Part shown: piece after piece, positions 48,854 to 60,760 of the stretch | How positions within the stretch are numbered: the stretch's first letter is position 1 | How the letters are laid out: every line of letters begins with the position of its first letter | Origin: Stomorhina lunata | Lineage: Eukaryota > Arthropoda > Insecta > Diptera > Rhiniidae | Assembly: GCA_933228675.1 (NCBI GenBank) | Contig: OW121741.1 | Span: 23,837,724-23,901,723 of the forward strand | DNA length: 64,000 nt | Direction: 5' to 3' | Program-made: the position numbers and the translations under genes | The notes under the pieces: generated by a model | The model's database searches: none | The model's input: the letters and a program-made list of their open reading frames with translations, nothing else | Told to the model about the DNA's origin: nothing

Positions 48854-51060
48854 TCATACGACGGGTAATTTTCCTCGGGCAAGTCTGCAAATGGCGGATA
48901 TGATTTTACGAATGTTAATACTCGCTAGATCTGATAAATCATGCAGAAAGGGTGCCCCCAGATTGAGAGCCCTTGAAATCGAGAGGGCGGGGCAGTGACA
49001 CAGAAGATGAGTCACTGTCTCCTCCTCTTCTATATTGTGACAACTACGACAGTAGTCATAAAATTGAAGATTAAGTCTTCTGGCATGTATGCCAAAAACG
49101 CAATGACCTGTTAGTGTTGAAATAAGGTTGCGCAGTCTGTGACGGGGTAAAGTTACCAAGGTGTTTGAACGTTGGTGGGTCATGTTTGCCTAGGTATGGA
49201 GAAAGTGGTTTCCGAAGACCACTCGCTCTGCGCTGACGCGAAAAGTAATTGCCTAATTATTGTTTTGCAGGCGGATAGCGGTAAGTCCGTAAATTGGTCG
49301 ATGTTGTCCTCACGCAGGAGAGCACCGGATTTAGCAAGTTTGTCCGCGGTGGAGTTACCAGGTATGTTGTTGTGCCCGGGTACCAAGAAGAGTTCGATCT
49401 TGCAATGTCTCTCCATCTCGTTAAGAGATGCCCGGCATTCGCAGGTAAGAACAGATGTCGTATTGACATTATATAGGGATTTTATTGCAGCCTGACTGTC
49501 GATACAGAAACGAATATCCCTGTCGTATACTCTGTGGTATCTCAACCATTTGACTGCTTTGTGAATAGACGATATCTCGGATTGTAAGACACTACATTGA
49601 TCAGGGAGCCTAAAGCAAATTTCCTTCCCTAGAAGTGGGATGAAGAAGCCCCCCCCCCTACGCCTTACTTTGACTTCGATCCATCAGTGTAAACCTCCAG
49701 ACAGTCGTCATCTGAAGATGGGGGTTCTCCAGAGATAGCCACATTGAAAGATTTGTCGAAGATACACTCAGAAAAAAGACATGTACTAAATTTGAGGAAA
49801 AAAAATTTCTTAAAAATAGTAAAAAAAAATCCTTATTCAGAGTAAATTTTTACTCAAAACTAGGAAAAATTGTTACGTTCTAGTAAATAATACAACATTT
49901 AAATAAAAAATGTATAGTTCATATACTAAAAAATAGTTAACATTTTTCCATAGAAAAATTGCATGAGTTTTGTAAAATATTATTTATTTTAAGGAAATTT
50001 TTGTTAAAAACTAGTAAATATGTCCTAAATTTTAGTTCATCACATCATAAAACTGGGTAATATTGACTTTAGTTCAAAAAATTTGATTGAGTAAATGATT
50101 TACTGAAAAATAGTTCATAAAATTGAACTTACTTAAAATCTGGAAGTTGTAATTTTTTTAATTTTTTAAGTTAAATTTTATTTGATTTTAGTTAAAATTT
50201 GTTTTATATAAGAAATTTTGTCAAAAACTTAAGGAAATTTTTTTCTAGGAATTAAGGAATTTTTTTACTCAATTGCTATATAAAACGGCTTTGGCGCCAT
50301 ACGACAACCATTTTTTCCTCAAATTTAGTAAATTTTCCTAAATTTTAGTTCATTTTTTTTCTGAGTGTAGGAGTGGATATGCAGTAATCAATATGGTCAG
50401 GGATATTTGTAATTTTGTCCAGGATAGTGGAATGTCCGGTTTTTTAGTGGGACCAGGTTCCAATTGTGCTCAGACGTACAGCCGAGTTAAGAGCAATTTG
50501 CATCGCCATTAATTCGACCGGTTGAGCATAGTGAAGAGCGCCTTAGATGGAGTAGTTCTTAAGGCACCGGTAATCATTAGAGCGGAAGATCTTTTGTTAA
50601 AATAGTCCCTATGGTTAGCCTTGGTGAGTGCTGGCCACCAGACTAGCGCTCCATACATTAATATAGGCTTAACTACCATGTAGAAGAGCCAGGCAGTGTT
50701 GATGGTAGTAAGCCCCCAGGTTTTGCCAATGGCCTCTCTGCATGAATAGAGTACAATAGACGCTTTAGACACCCTGGATTGGATTTTCAGGCTCCAGGAC
50801 AGTTTAGAGTCCAGAATGACCCCCAGATATTTGGCATGGTCAGTGAGCATAAGTTCAACCTTATTTAATTTAGGAAGGGTAAAGCTGGGTATTTTGTATT
50901 TACGCGAGAAAAGTACAAGTTCCGTTTAAGTTGAATTGACTCCAAGGCCATTGGAGACGCTCCATCGATAAATTATGTCAAGAGCTGATTCGAGACGTTG
51001 TGACAGTGTGCTAAGGAATTTCCCTGACACTGCTATAGCAACTGGCTCAATCGGTTCACC
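48854..51060 (-). pseudogene. Non-LTR retrotransposon, 3' part (RT C-terminus, RNase H, Cys/His domain), broken
   Basis: On the minus strand, 51060 to 50509 encodes the end of reverse transcriptase (LGVNST and ELVLFSRKYKIP, then AKYLGVILDSKLSW, KPILMYGALVWWPAL, TGALRTTPSKAL). RNase H follows: VYTDGSKSK near 49680, CIDSQAAIKSL, and VPGHNNIPGNSTADKLAKSG in 49180-49545. A terminal Cys/His domain (YDYCRSCHNIEEEETVTHLL, CHCPAL) lies in 48854-49183. The order RT-RNase H-CCHC fits I/LOA-like insect elements. It is inactive: 5'-truncated at about 51060, with stops or frameshifts (including at a run of C near 49650) and a 603-bp MITE inserted at 49765-50367. Confidence 0.92.
49765..50367. mobile_element. 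Tc1/mariner-like MITE, 603 bp, inside the retrotransposon
   Basis: Ends are CACTCAGAAAAAA and its inverse TTTTTTCTGAGTG, with TA on both outer sides (49763-49764, 50368-50369). TIR similarity continues with gaps (ATGTACTAAATTTGAGG versus ATGAACTAAAATTTAGG). The interior is AT-rich and non-coding. The retrotransposon reading resumes on either side, which shows this insertion is younger. Confidence 0.88.
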
Positions 51061-52094
51061 CATTCTATTTTTATAGAACTTTTTATAGTAGTATTACGCT
51101 ACAAGTGAACCTCCACAGTCCTTCGAATCTTTAAAAGCGGTTTTCTTAAAATTCTGACGTGCTACAGCAAAACGCCGAGACACGTAGCCTATTTTCCTAT
51201 TCTGTTAACATTACACATGTGTACTCAAAAAAATTTGATTTTGTCGTACTGTGTTATATATCAGTATACGATAGTGATAACTTTAATAAAATTTAACAAA
51301 TTATAATCACATTATTTTCAGTAATAAAGACTTTGACCACTTACAGCCACGAATTTACGGGTATTTTTAACGTTCGGAATAGGAACATTTTTGAAATCGG
51401 CTCATATTTGACTATACCACCCATCTCGAAAGTCAATAAAAGTCGAAAACTACAAAAGTGTTATAAAGACAGTTGGAGTTTTATGCTAAATCTTTGAGCT
51501 GATAACATAAAACGTTTTCAAAATATTTATGAAAATTGATCTACATGACCCTATATTTTATATCAAATTCGCTGTCCAAAATGTTCTAAATTCACTTAAA
51601 TCTCGAGAAATTGTTGCTGTGATAAGAAAGAAAAATGTTTATAATTGGTGACGATGACTTTATGACTTTAGTGGTAAAGGCTACGAAAAGACAAGGGGGT
51701 GGGGCTAAGGACTAGCTTCCCCCTTTACTATTGATTAGTTAAATACTAAACAGTAACATTATCTATAGTAATACTAATGCCATTTTAATTTTTGTATAAA
51801 TGTGGTTCAAATTTGGTTTAAGTATATTTTAACTGAAACATAAAAATCTAAATATTTTCAACATAATCAATTCGTTTGAAACCAAATACAATAATCAGCC
51901 ACCGCATTACCACTGCCAATTATAAATGTTTAACAAAAACCTGTAAATAAAAGCACAATTATAATCAGTGGAAATACCAAGAGCAAAAGTATTAGGGTGG
52001 TGCCTATTTTGCTAGAAATTAGCATTCATTATAGGATCTTTATTTGAATCTTAAATAAAAAGTTTTATGTTTCCATTTATATTTTTATAAGTGT
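51061..52094. other. Intergenic with a decayed DINE fragment
   Basis: No gene recognised; a DINE-like remnant occupies 51370-51690. Confidence 0.5.
51370..51690 (+). mobile_element. Decayed DINE-like type A fragment
   Basis: TTGAAATCGGCTCATATTTG, then ACTATACCACCCAT and, at the end, TTTAGTGGTAAAGGCTA parallel the type A stretch GAAATCGGTCCACAATTGAC, CATAGCTCCCAT and CTTAGTGGTGAAGGGTA. The 3' stem-loop is not recognisable. Confidence 0.5.
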
Positions 52095-52102
52095 GCTAGA
52101 AA

Positions 52103-52996
52103 CAGGGACCGTAACTGTAAAAGTCGGGACCGTAACTGTAAAAGTTGTATCGTAAAAGACAGAAAATAAAAGTAATTTTTTCGAGCAGAAATAAAAGTTA
52201 TTTTTTTACTTTTATTTTTTCAAGCAAAAAACAAAGTTATTTTTTAACTTTTATTTTTTCGAGCAAAAATAACAGTTATTTTTGACTTTTATTTTTTCAA
52301 GCAAGAATAAAAGTTATTTTTTGATTTTTATTTTTTCGAGCAGAAATAAAAGTTATTTTTTGACTTTTATTTTTTCGAGCAGAAATAGTTATTTTTTTTT
52401 GTGAAATTATGATAAATTTGTTGAAAATTTTTTTCAAACAAAGATAATTTTTCAGTGAAATTAATTTACATATGCTCAAAAACTAATGGAGTTGAGCTTT
52501 GTAATCATAATTGGGGTTGGAAACACAAAAATAACTTTTATTTCTGCAGAAATAAAAGTTATTTTTTGACTTTTATTTTTTCGAGCAGAAATAAAGTTAT
52601 TTTTGTTAGAAATTATGATAAATTTGCTGAAAATTTTGTTCAAACAAAGATAATTTTTCAATAAAAATAATTTACATATGCTCAAAAACTAATGGAGTTG
52701 AGCTTTGTTGGAAACACAAAAATAACTTTTATTTCTGCTCGAAAAAATAAAAGTTAAAAAATAATTTTTTTTGCTCGAAAAAATAAAAGTTAAAAATAAC
52801 TGTTATTTTTGCTCAGAAAAATAAAAATCAAAAAATAACTGTTATTTTTTTTTTCTGAAAAATAAAAATCAGATTTTTAAAAAGCATCGCATTTTATGAA
52901 AATCAAAATGACATACTTGGTTTAATTCTCCGACAATTCCTTGTGGTTGCTTTTTTTAATCAAATATTCAAAAATAACGGTTATTTTCGGTCCCTG
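52103..52996. mobile_element. hAT-like fold-back element, 894 bp
   Basis: Ends are CAGGGACCG and its inverse CGGTCCCTG. The 8-bp flanks GCTAGAAA (52095-52102) and GTTAGAAA (52997-53004) differ at one base, fitting the 8-bp target duplication of hAT transposons. The left arm (52150-52390) repeats TTTTTCGAGCAGAAATAAAA plus GTTATTTTTTGACTTTTA about six times. The right arm (52720-52870) carries the inverse (CTGCTCGAAAAAATAAAAGTT). The middle has a ~206-bp direct duplication (GAAATTATGATAAATTTG at 52398 and 52604). No transposase. Frames inside are repeat artefacts. Confidence 0.85.
52527..52566. repeat. Perfect 40-bp palindrome
   Basis: AAAAATAACTTTTATTTCTG joined directly to its reverse complement CAGAAATAAAAGTTATTTTT. 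It has no spacer and sits near the centre of the hAT-like fold-back element. Confidence 0.97.
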
Positions 52997-53004
52997 GTTA
53001 GAAA

Positions 53005-56000
53005 TTTTAACATTTTTGAACTACCCTAATTTCCATGTATTTTACACCGCATGTACACACTTTTTTGCATGCTTTGTCCATGTGTACATTGTTTTGTGGT
53101 CATTGTGGTCATATCCATTCAATTGTTTTTACTCTATCCCTCTGGAGGAGTGTATTATAATTGTGTTTAAGTTTCAACATTGTCATTGTCCTCTTTGGCC
53201 AATATGAGTTCATTATATAATGGGTCAGTTTTATTGTTTTAAGTAGATGAAAATTTCATATGCGTACCTATGTATGTGTGTGTGTAACTGTAAATGTGTG
53301 GTGGTGGCCTGTGTGTATTCCAAAGGCCACATAAGCTCATTTTAATGATAATTAATGTATACATACCCATACAAACACACACACACACTGTAACTATTAC
53401 ACACCGGTATTTGTGAGTATTTATTTAAACAGATATTTTGTAAATATAAATTATACAATAAACAGGGGAAATGTTAAATATCTTTATTATTTGCAAAAAG
53501 CATAAAATTGTATAAATAAATTTGTTCAAAAAAGGTAGAATTATAAAAGTAACCTTAAGTCCATAAGGCGACAGAGAGTTCAAATTATTTGTGCAAAATT
53601 TATTTATGCATTTCGGCATGTTTTACTGATAATGTTGTTTGTGTTTAATGTTATTGGTTTTGGGATGTATTGAAATTAAAATTTTGTAATAAAATTTCAT
53701 TTTAACTGATAGACTTGCTTAAATGTAGAAGTATTTGAAAGGCAAATAAATGCATTTGAAACTTAATTAGATTTGATTATTGATTGGATTTTAATTTATT
53801 CTAATGACCCCGAGGTTGGGCGGGATTATATGTTGGAAGAGAATGGGGAAAATGTCTAAGTACAGAATCATAATTTGAGTATAACACTATAGTCTAAACA
53901 TGTAGTTAAGATTAGGTATAGAAGGCAGATTATGACCAAGTTTGCACCACTTGGGTCCTGTAAATGGTTCCTCGATGAAAGGGATACACAATAAAAGATT
54001 TCCAAACCACCAATGATTCATATATGGCACATTAGAAACATTTTTTGATAAATGAGTCTACATGCAATTTAGTCTACATTAAATTTAGATAAATCGTACA
54101 GATAAGAGCTTTCCAGGTAATGACAGAGAAAATGCTTAACAATTTCTTTCTCCTTATCATTATGAATATTTCGTTAGAAGTGATTATTCTAAAGATTAAC
54201 CCCTAATTTATAAATGAATTATAAAACTATCAAAGTCTTATAATAGGAATTTTGTATGGAAAATTTGAATTATAAGCTTGTCATAGCAATATTTTTCGTT
54301 TATGAATTAGGAGGTAAGTCCCTTGGCATGTCACTCTAAGAAATAGTGTGTCCTAAGATGATTCAAATTAGATTTCGAAGTCTATGGAATGGTAGGGGTA
54401 ACCAAAGTGACTATCGTAAAAGGTCCAACTAGTGCTAGCAAATAAATTATTTGCCCGTAACTGTTTTAAGTCCACAAGCACACATTGGTTTGAAATAAAA
54501 AAGTGGCAATAATTCTGTATCTTCTAAACTTTAAGTTTGATAGCATCAGTATGTATAAAAGAATTGTTAAGGAGGACCCAAGCTTTCCAAATTTTGGACT
54601 TAAGGTTACCCTGTATTCACACAGGGTGAATCATTGGGCGTAAAGTAAACAACCTTAGAAGTAAAAAAAAACTTTTGGACTGTATAGATCTTTCAACTAT
54701 GGTCCAATATGGTTGATTTCTTACATTTTGGAATGATCTTGGAAAAATGAAGAAAAAATATATTTACTTTAAAATATTAAATGTTATTGGTTTTAAGTTA
54801 TTTCAATTAAAAAATAAAAAGATAATTTTTTTCTTAAAATTTTTTGAGTTTTTGACCTATTGTGCATTCGATATTCAAAGCATAATTTTTTAAAAAATAC
54901 TTCATACAGCCAATAGTTTAGGAAATAATACAGAGAAAACCGTTTTTGAATATCTTAAACCATTTAATGTTGAGAAATGTCCAAAATCAAATATTTTTCA
55001 TTGATTGAAAAAGTGCATTTTTTTTTCTCAAAAATATGGTATCATTTTTTTACTTTTTACGAAGAAGTTCATTTTTTTACCGAAAGTTAATGTTTTATTA
55101 TACATTCGTATAGAATGGGACTCTAGGATAGTTTTAAACCAAACCTTAAGTCAGTACAACATATACTTTACGTTCAGCATTGACCGAAATTCGACTAATT
55201 TTAAAGAAAACTTTTGTGTTTTCGAAGATATTACAAAACAGTCAAGCCGATTTTTTAACTTTTTGAAATGCAATTTAATAGTTCTATATCTACCCTCTGG
55301 ATTTCAAAAATAAAAAGTAGCTCAATTTCATAAACGAATCCAAAAAATTGAATTTTATAAAAAATGACAAATTTTTATATACCAAAATTTTATTTGCAAA
55401 AAAGGTCAATTGGGTTTCCTTTTTAGAAATGTTTTAAAATGTTTTTCAAAAAGAATAAAATAGGCTTTATTACTGCAAAAAAATTATTAATATTGCTTGT
55501 ACAGTTTTTCATAAATTTAAAGTCAAACTTCAAAAATGGTCTTGCAAAAAAATATTTTTTTTAGTTTTTTGTGCTTTTCGCCCAGAAGTATGCAAGAATA
55601 TTTTGATATTATTAAAAAAATAAAAAAGTAGTAAATAAGACATGTTTTTCTTTTTATTGATGTATTAAACAGATATAAAAGGTACTGGTAAGAGGTACAA
55701 TTATTTCTTTGAAAATATACACCTCAGGTCAAACAAAAATAAAAACACATGCAAAAATTGTGCAAACTTGACTTTGTTATCACTTTTTTTTTGTGTTTCA
55801 AACCAATATAAGGCAGTTTGTTAATGCATGTAACTAGAGCATATATCTTAAAGGAAAACTTTTAGTTAAGTATTGTTAAAAACTACTTTTTGTTATCGTC
55901 ATTTCAAAATCTAAAATTTCTTAAATTCTTAAGAAAAAACCATCTGACATTTTTCAAAATACTCCATCATTCGCAACAAGAGCACGCAATTCTTAAATTA

Positions 56001-56520
56001 AAATGTTCATAAAAGAAATTAAAATATTTCTTTACGCATTAAAATTTTTATGCAACACATGATCTTCAAATTAAAATCTTCAAGAAAATATACAAAAAGA
56101 AAACTATTAAAATAAAAATTGTGTATGAATAAATTTGAAGTCATGCAGAAAACATTGTCGCACCTCATATAAATTTGATTTAATTCCATAATAGTGCGTT
56201 TAATATTTTCTGCTTGACTAATTACGGAAATGTCAAATACTCGAAGCGAAATGTAGGAATTGCATGAAATATTTAGATTATAAACAAAAAAATTGCTATT
56301 CATCAGAGTCTTAATGCAGATATTTCTTATGAATGTCGTTGCAGTTGCAAGAGCAATAATAATCAAAGACCAACAACTGCAACAGTCTGGGGGGCCTATG
56401 TGAAGGTGAATGCATAAAAACATGGCAAGGCTGTATTATGTTAATATTCCTTTAAAACAAACGATGCCTGACAGTTTCAGTACGACGAAAGAATTTTATA
56501 TTAATCAAATAGGAGGGACA
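53005..56520. other. Long intergenic stretch, no confident gene
   Basis: AT-rich, with small GT/CA microsatellites near 53275-53290 and 53375-53390. The 102-codon frame at 55005-55313 has no motif. A 134-codon minus frame at 56019-56423 is hydrophobic and non-repetitive. Its stretch IKRTIMELNQIYMRCDNVF, followed by a membrane-like segment, is only faintly reminiscent of insect gustatory receptor exons, and I do not call it. Confidence 0.45.
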
Positions 56521-57710
56521 CAATTTCGAACATTTTTATAGAAAATTTTTGAAAATAATTTACTATTTTCATAGAAATATTTTAAAAATTTACTATTTTT
56601 ATAGGAAATTTTTCAAAAATGTACTATTTTGATAAGAAATTTTTCAAAAATTTACAATTTCTATAGGAAATTTTTCAAAAATTTACTCTTTTTATAAGCA
56701 ATTTTTCAAAAAATTACTATTTTTTTAAAGAAAATTTTTCAAAAATTTACTATTTTTTAATAGGAAATTTTTCAAAAATTTACTATTTTTTAATAGGAAA
56801 TTTTTCAAAAATTTACTATTTTTGAATAGGAAATTTTTCAAAAATTTACTATTTTTTAATAAAAAATTTTTCAAAAATTTAATAATTTTGAATAGGAAAT
56901 TTTTCAAAAATGTACTATTTTTTTAAAGGAAATTTTTCAAAAATTTACTATTTTTTAATAAAAAATTTTTCAAAAATTTACTAATTTTGAATAGGAAATT
57001 TTTCAAAAATGTACTATTTTTTAAAGGAAATTTTTCAAAAATTTACTATTTTTTAATAGGAAATTTTTCAAAAATTTACTATTTTTTAATAGGAAATTTT
57101 TCAAAAATTTACTATTTTTTAATAGGAAATTTTTCAAAAATTTACTATTTTTTAATAGGAAATTTTTTAAAAATTTACTATTTTTTAATAGGAAATTTTT
57201 CAAAAATTTACTATTTTTTAATAGGAAATTTTTCAAAAATTTACTATTTTTTAATAGGAAATTTTTCAAAAATTTACTATTTTTTAATAGGAAATTTTTC
57301 AAAAATTTACTATTTTTTAATAGGAAATTTTTCAAAAATTTACTATTTTTTAATAGGAAATTTTTCAAAAATTTACTATTTTTTAATAGGAAATTTTTCA
57401 AAAAATTATTTTTTTTCAATAGGAAATTTTTAAAAAATTTACTATTTTTTATAGGAAATTTTTCAAAAATTTACTATTTTTTAATAGGAAATTTTTCAAA
57501 AATTTACTTTTTTTCAATAGGAAATTTTTCAAAAATTTACTATTTTTTAATAGGAAATTTTTCAAAAATTTTCTATTTTTATAGGAATTTTTTCAAAAGA
57601 TTTCTATTTTAGTAGAAAATTATTTAAAAATTTACTATTTTTAAAGGAAATTTTTCAAAAAATCACTATTTTTATAAGAAATTTTTCAATAATCTTATTT
57701 TCTGAAAATT
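56521..57710. repeat. 33-bp minisatellite, ATAGGAAATTTTTCAAAAATTTACT type (about 35 units)
   Basis: Regular 33-bp period in the centre: TTTACTATTTTTTAAT followed by AGGAAATTTTTCAAAAA. Edges decay to 29-31 bp units. As 33 is a multiple of three, artefactual frames run on both strands (148 codons at 56987-57433 plus; 132 at 57021-57419 minus) with an 11-residue repeat. Orientation (AGGAAATTTTTC reading rightward) is opposite to the next array. Confidence 0.95.
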
Positions 57711-58020
57711 TTGCTTAAATTTTCTTTATTGTTCAAAAATGTTTGTAATTCATTAACATTCCCCTATACATAAGTTATACATAAGAACTGATATTAATGT
57801 CTAAGGATATGTCTTCATGTTTATGTCCGCCGGAATGTTTGTACACATCTTACATGCTTTTCATGTCTTGGAATTATTCCATGAATACAACGTCATCTAC
57901 AACGTTGTTGACAGGAGCAGTGATGGCGACGAAGGTGCTGCTGTTCTTGATGTCTTTTCGTCGTAATGAGTTGGATTTTGGATTTGTGTGCGCAAAAAAA
58001 ATAGTAAAACTAATTTTTGA
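57711..58020. other. Spacer between opposed arrays, mixed composition
   Basis: 57790-57990 is distinctly less AT-rich (CATCTACAACGTTGTTGACA, GGAGCAGTGATGGCGACG). The plus frame at 57797-58033 runs into the next array, and a minus frame is also partly open. It could be a captured exon or an unrecognised element; no motif supports either. Confidence 0.4.
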
Positions 58021-60000
58021 AAAATATAAATAGTCAATTTTTGAAAAATTTCCTATAAATAGTAAAATTTCAAAATATGTTTCTACAAATAATCAATTTT
58101 GAAAAAATTTCCCATAAAGAGTCAATTTTCGAAAAATTTCCTAAAAATAGTAAATTTTCAAAACACGTTCCTATAAATGGTAAATTTTCGAAAAATGTCC
58201 TATATGTATTCAAATTTTCGACAAATTTCCTATAAATAGTCAATTTTCGAAAAGTTTCCTATAAATTTCAATTTTCGAAAAATTTCCTATAAATAGTCAA
58301 TTTTTGAAAAATTTCCTATAAATAGTCAATTTTCGAAAAGTTTCCTATAAATTTCAATTTTCGAAAAATTTCCTATAAATAGTCAATTTTCGAAAAATTT
58401 CCTATAAATAGTAAATTTTCGAAAAATTTCCTATAAATAGTCAATTTTCGAAAAATTTCCTATAAATAGTCAATTTTCGAAAAATTTCCTATAAATAGTC
58501 AATTTTCGAAAAATTTCCTATAAATAGTCAATTTTCGAAAAATTTCCTATAAATAGTAAATTTTCAAAAAATTTCCTATAAATAGTCAATTTTCGAAAAA
58601 ATTCCTATAAATAGTAAATTTTCGAAAAATTTCCTATAAATAGTCAATTTTCAAAAAATTTCCTATAAATAGTCAATTTTCGAAAAAATTCCTATAAATA
58701 GTCAATTTTCGAAAAATTTCCTATAAATAGTCAATTTTCGAAAAATTTGCTATAAATAGTCAATTTTCGAAAAATTTGCTATAAATAGTCAATTTTCGAA
58801 AAATTTCCTATAAATAGTCAATTTTCGAAAAATTTCCTGTAAAAAAGTCAATTTTCGAAAAATTTCTTATAAATATTCAATTTTCGAAAAATTTCCTATA
58901 AATAGTCAATTTTCGAAAAATTTCCTATAAATAGTCAATTTTCGAAAAATTTCCTATAAATAGTCAATTTTCGAAAAATTTCCTCTAAATAGTAAATTTT
59001 CGAAAAATTTCCTATAAATAGTCAATTTTCGAAAAATTTCCTATAAATTGTCAATTTTCGAAAAATTTCCTATAAATAGTCACTTTTCGAAAAATTTCCT
59101 ATAAATAGTCAATTTTCGAAAATTTTCCTATAAATAGTAAATTTTCGAAAAATTTCCTATAAATAGTAAATTTTCGAAAAATTTCCTATAAATAGTAAAT
59201 TTTCGAAAAATTTCCTATAAATAGTAAATTTTCGAAAAATTTCCTATAAATAGTCAATTTTCGAAAAATTTCCTATAAATAGTCAATTTTCGAAAAATTT
59301 CCTATAAATAGTCAATTTTCGAAAAATTTCCTATAAATAGTCAATTTTCGAAAAATTTCCTATAAATAGTCAATTTTCGAAAAATTTCCTATAAATAGTC
59401 AATTTTCGAAAAATTTCCTATAAATAGTCAATTTTCGAAAAATTTCCTATAAATAGTCAATTTTCGAAAAATTTCCTATAAATATTCAATTTTCGAAAAA
59501 TTTCCTAAAAATAGTCAATTTTCGAAAAATTTCCTATAAATAGTCAATTTTCGAAAAATTTCCTATAAATAGTCAATTTTCGAAAAATTTCCTATAAATA
59601 GTCAATTTTCGAAAAATTTCCTATAAATAGTCAATTTTCGAAAAATTTCCTATAAATAGTCAATTTTCGAAAAATTTCCTATAAATAGTCAATTTTCGAA
59701 AAATTTCCTATAAATAGTCAATTTTCGAAAAATTTCCTATAAATAGTCAATTTTAGAAAAATTTCCTATAAATAGTCACTTTTCGAAAAATTTCCTATAA
59801 ATAGTAAATTTTCGAAAAATTTCCTATAAATATTCAATTTTCGAAAAATATCCTATAAATAGTCAATTTTCGAAAAATTTCCTGTAAAAAAGTCTATTTT
59901 CGAAAAATTTCTTATAAATAGTCAATTTTCGAAAAATTTCCTGTAAATAGTTTATTTTCGAAAGATTTCTTATAAAAAGTCAATTTTCAAAAAAATTTCT
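58021..60000. repeat. 29-bp minisatellite, reverse orientation (about 68 units)
   Basis: Period 29: ATAAATAGTCAATTTTCG followed by AAAAATTTCCT. The unit is the exact reverse complement of the arrays at 60.8-62.2 and 62.7-64.0 kb. Variation is low in 58.35-59.8 kb (GTAAATTT versus GTCAATTT subtypes). A GTAAAAAAGTC variant appears at both 58845 and 59885. Non-coding. Confidence 0.96.
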
Positions 60001-60760
60001 TTATGTTTTCAAAAACTTTCTACTTTTCTTTTATCAGTGTGTGCGAAAAAGTTCAGTGGGTGGGTGTTCTTCAGTCACTTTCAGCCAGAGTCTAAGTCAT
60101 GGAAATAAAATTCAAAACAATGATGAATGGTTTTGTCGCCTGTCATTTAGTTTAAGAATTATGCTTTAGAAGTAGACGTATATAAATGTGAATGTATGGG
60201 TAATGTATGTATGTAAGTGCCAACATTTGTATGTATTTCAATTTCATATTCATGCATAAATTTATGATACGTTCGTTCATAAATTCTTTTGTTTTCTTGC
60301 CGTCTTTTGAAATTATTATTATTTTTATTTATTATGCGATAAGACGAAGACAAGTTTTAAAGAATTATATTAAGTCTTTTCTATTTTCTTTACCACATAC
60401 GTACGTATGTCTTTTGTTGTTGATAATAATAGACTTTAGACTTTTGTTTTTAATTTCCCTTGTTGCCACATTAAAATTGTACAAAATACTCTTACCACAT
60501 TCATGTATGCTACCTGCCTGCTACATTTTCATGCCTCGCATGACTATTGTTCTGATAGAATTTACCTCTAACTTGGAAATTGTTTTCACTGTGGTGAAGA
60601 TTAAGTTCTAAAGTTATCTCATTCTTCAAAATCATATTTATGGTTTGATAAAAAAGAACAATGACTTGGAGATTATGACATTTCTTCACTTAAACTCAAA
60701 CCGCAAATCACATCAACTGAAAAGTTGTGTTAAGTTTTAAAATTGCTTACAAATTTTCTA
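60001..60760. other. Unique 760-bp spacer between inverted arrays
   Basis: Contains ordinary AT-rich DNA with GTATGTATGTAAGTGCC-like microsatellite remnants. A 134-codon plus frame at 60207-60611 is hydrophobic and has no recognised motif or clear start context, so it is not called as a gene. Confidence 0.45.

Noticed and set aside
49172..49495. 107-codon plus-strand frame
   Set aside because: Shadow of the minus-strand RNase H region of the retrotransposon.
55005..55313. 102-codon plus-strand frame
   Set aside because: No motif and the composition follows the surrounding non-coding DNA.
56987..57433. 148-codon frame plus the opposing 132-codon frame
   Set aside because: Both are translations of the 33-bp minisatellite, open only because the period is a multiple of three.
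60207..60611. 134-codon plus-strand frame between the inverted arrays
   Set aside because: AT-rich hydrophobic translation with no motif; such lengths are expected by chance in DNA of this composition.
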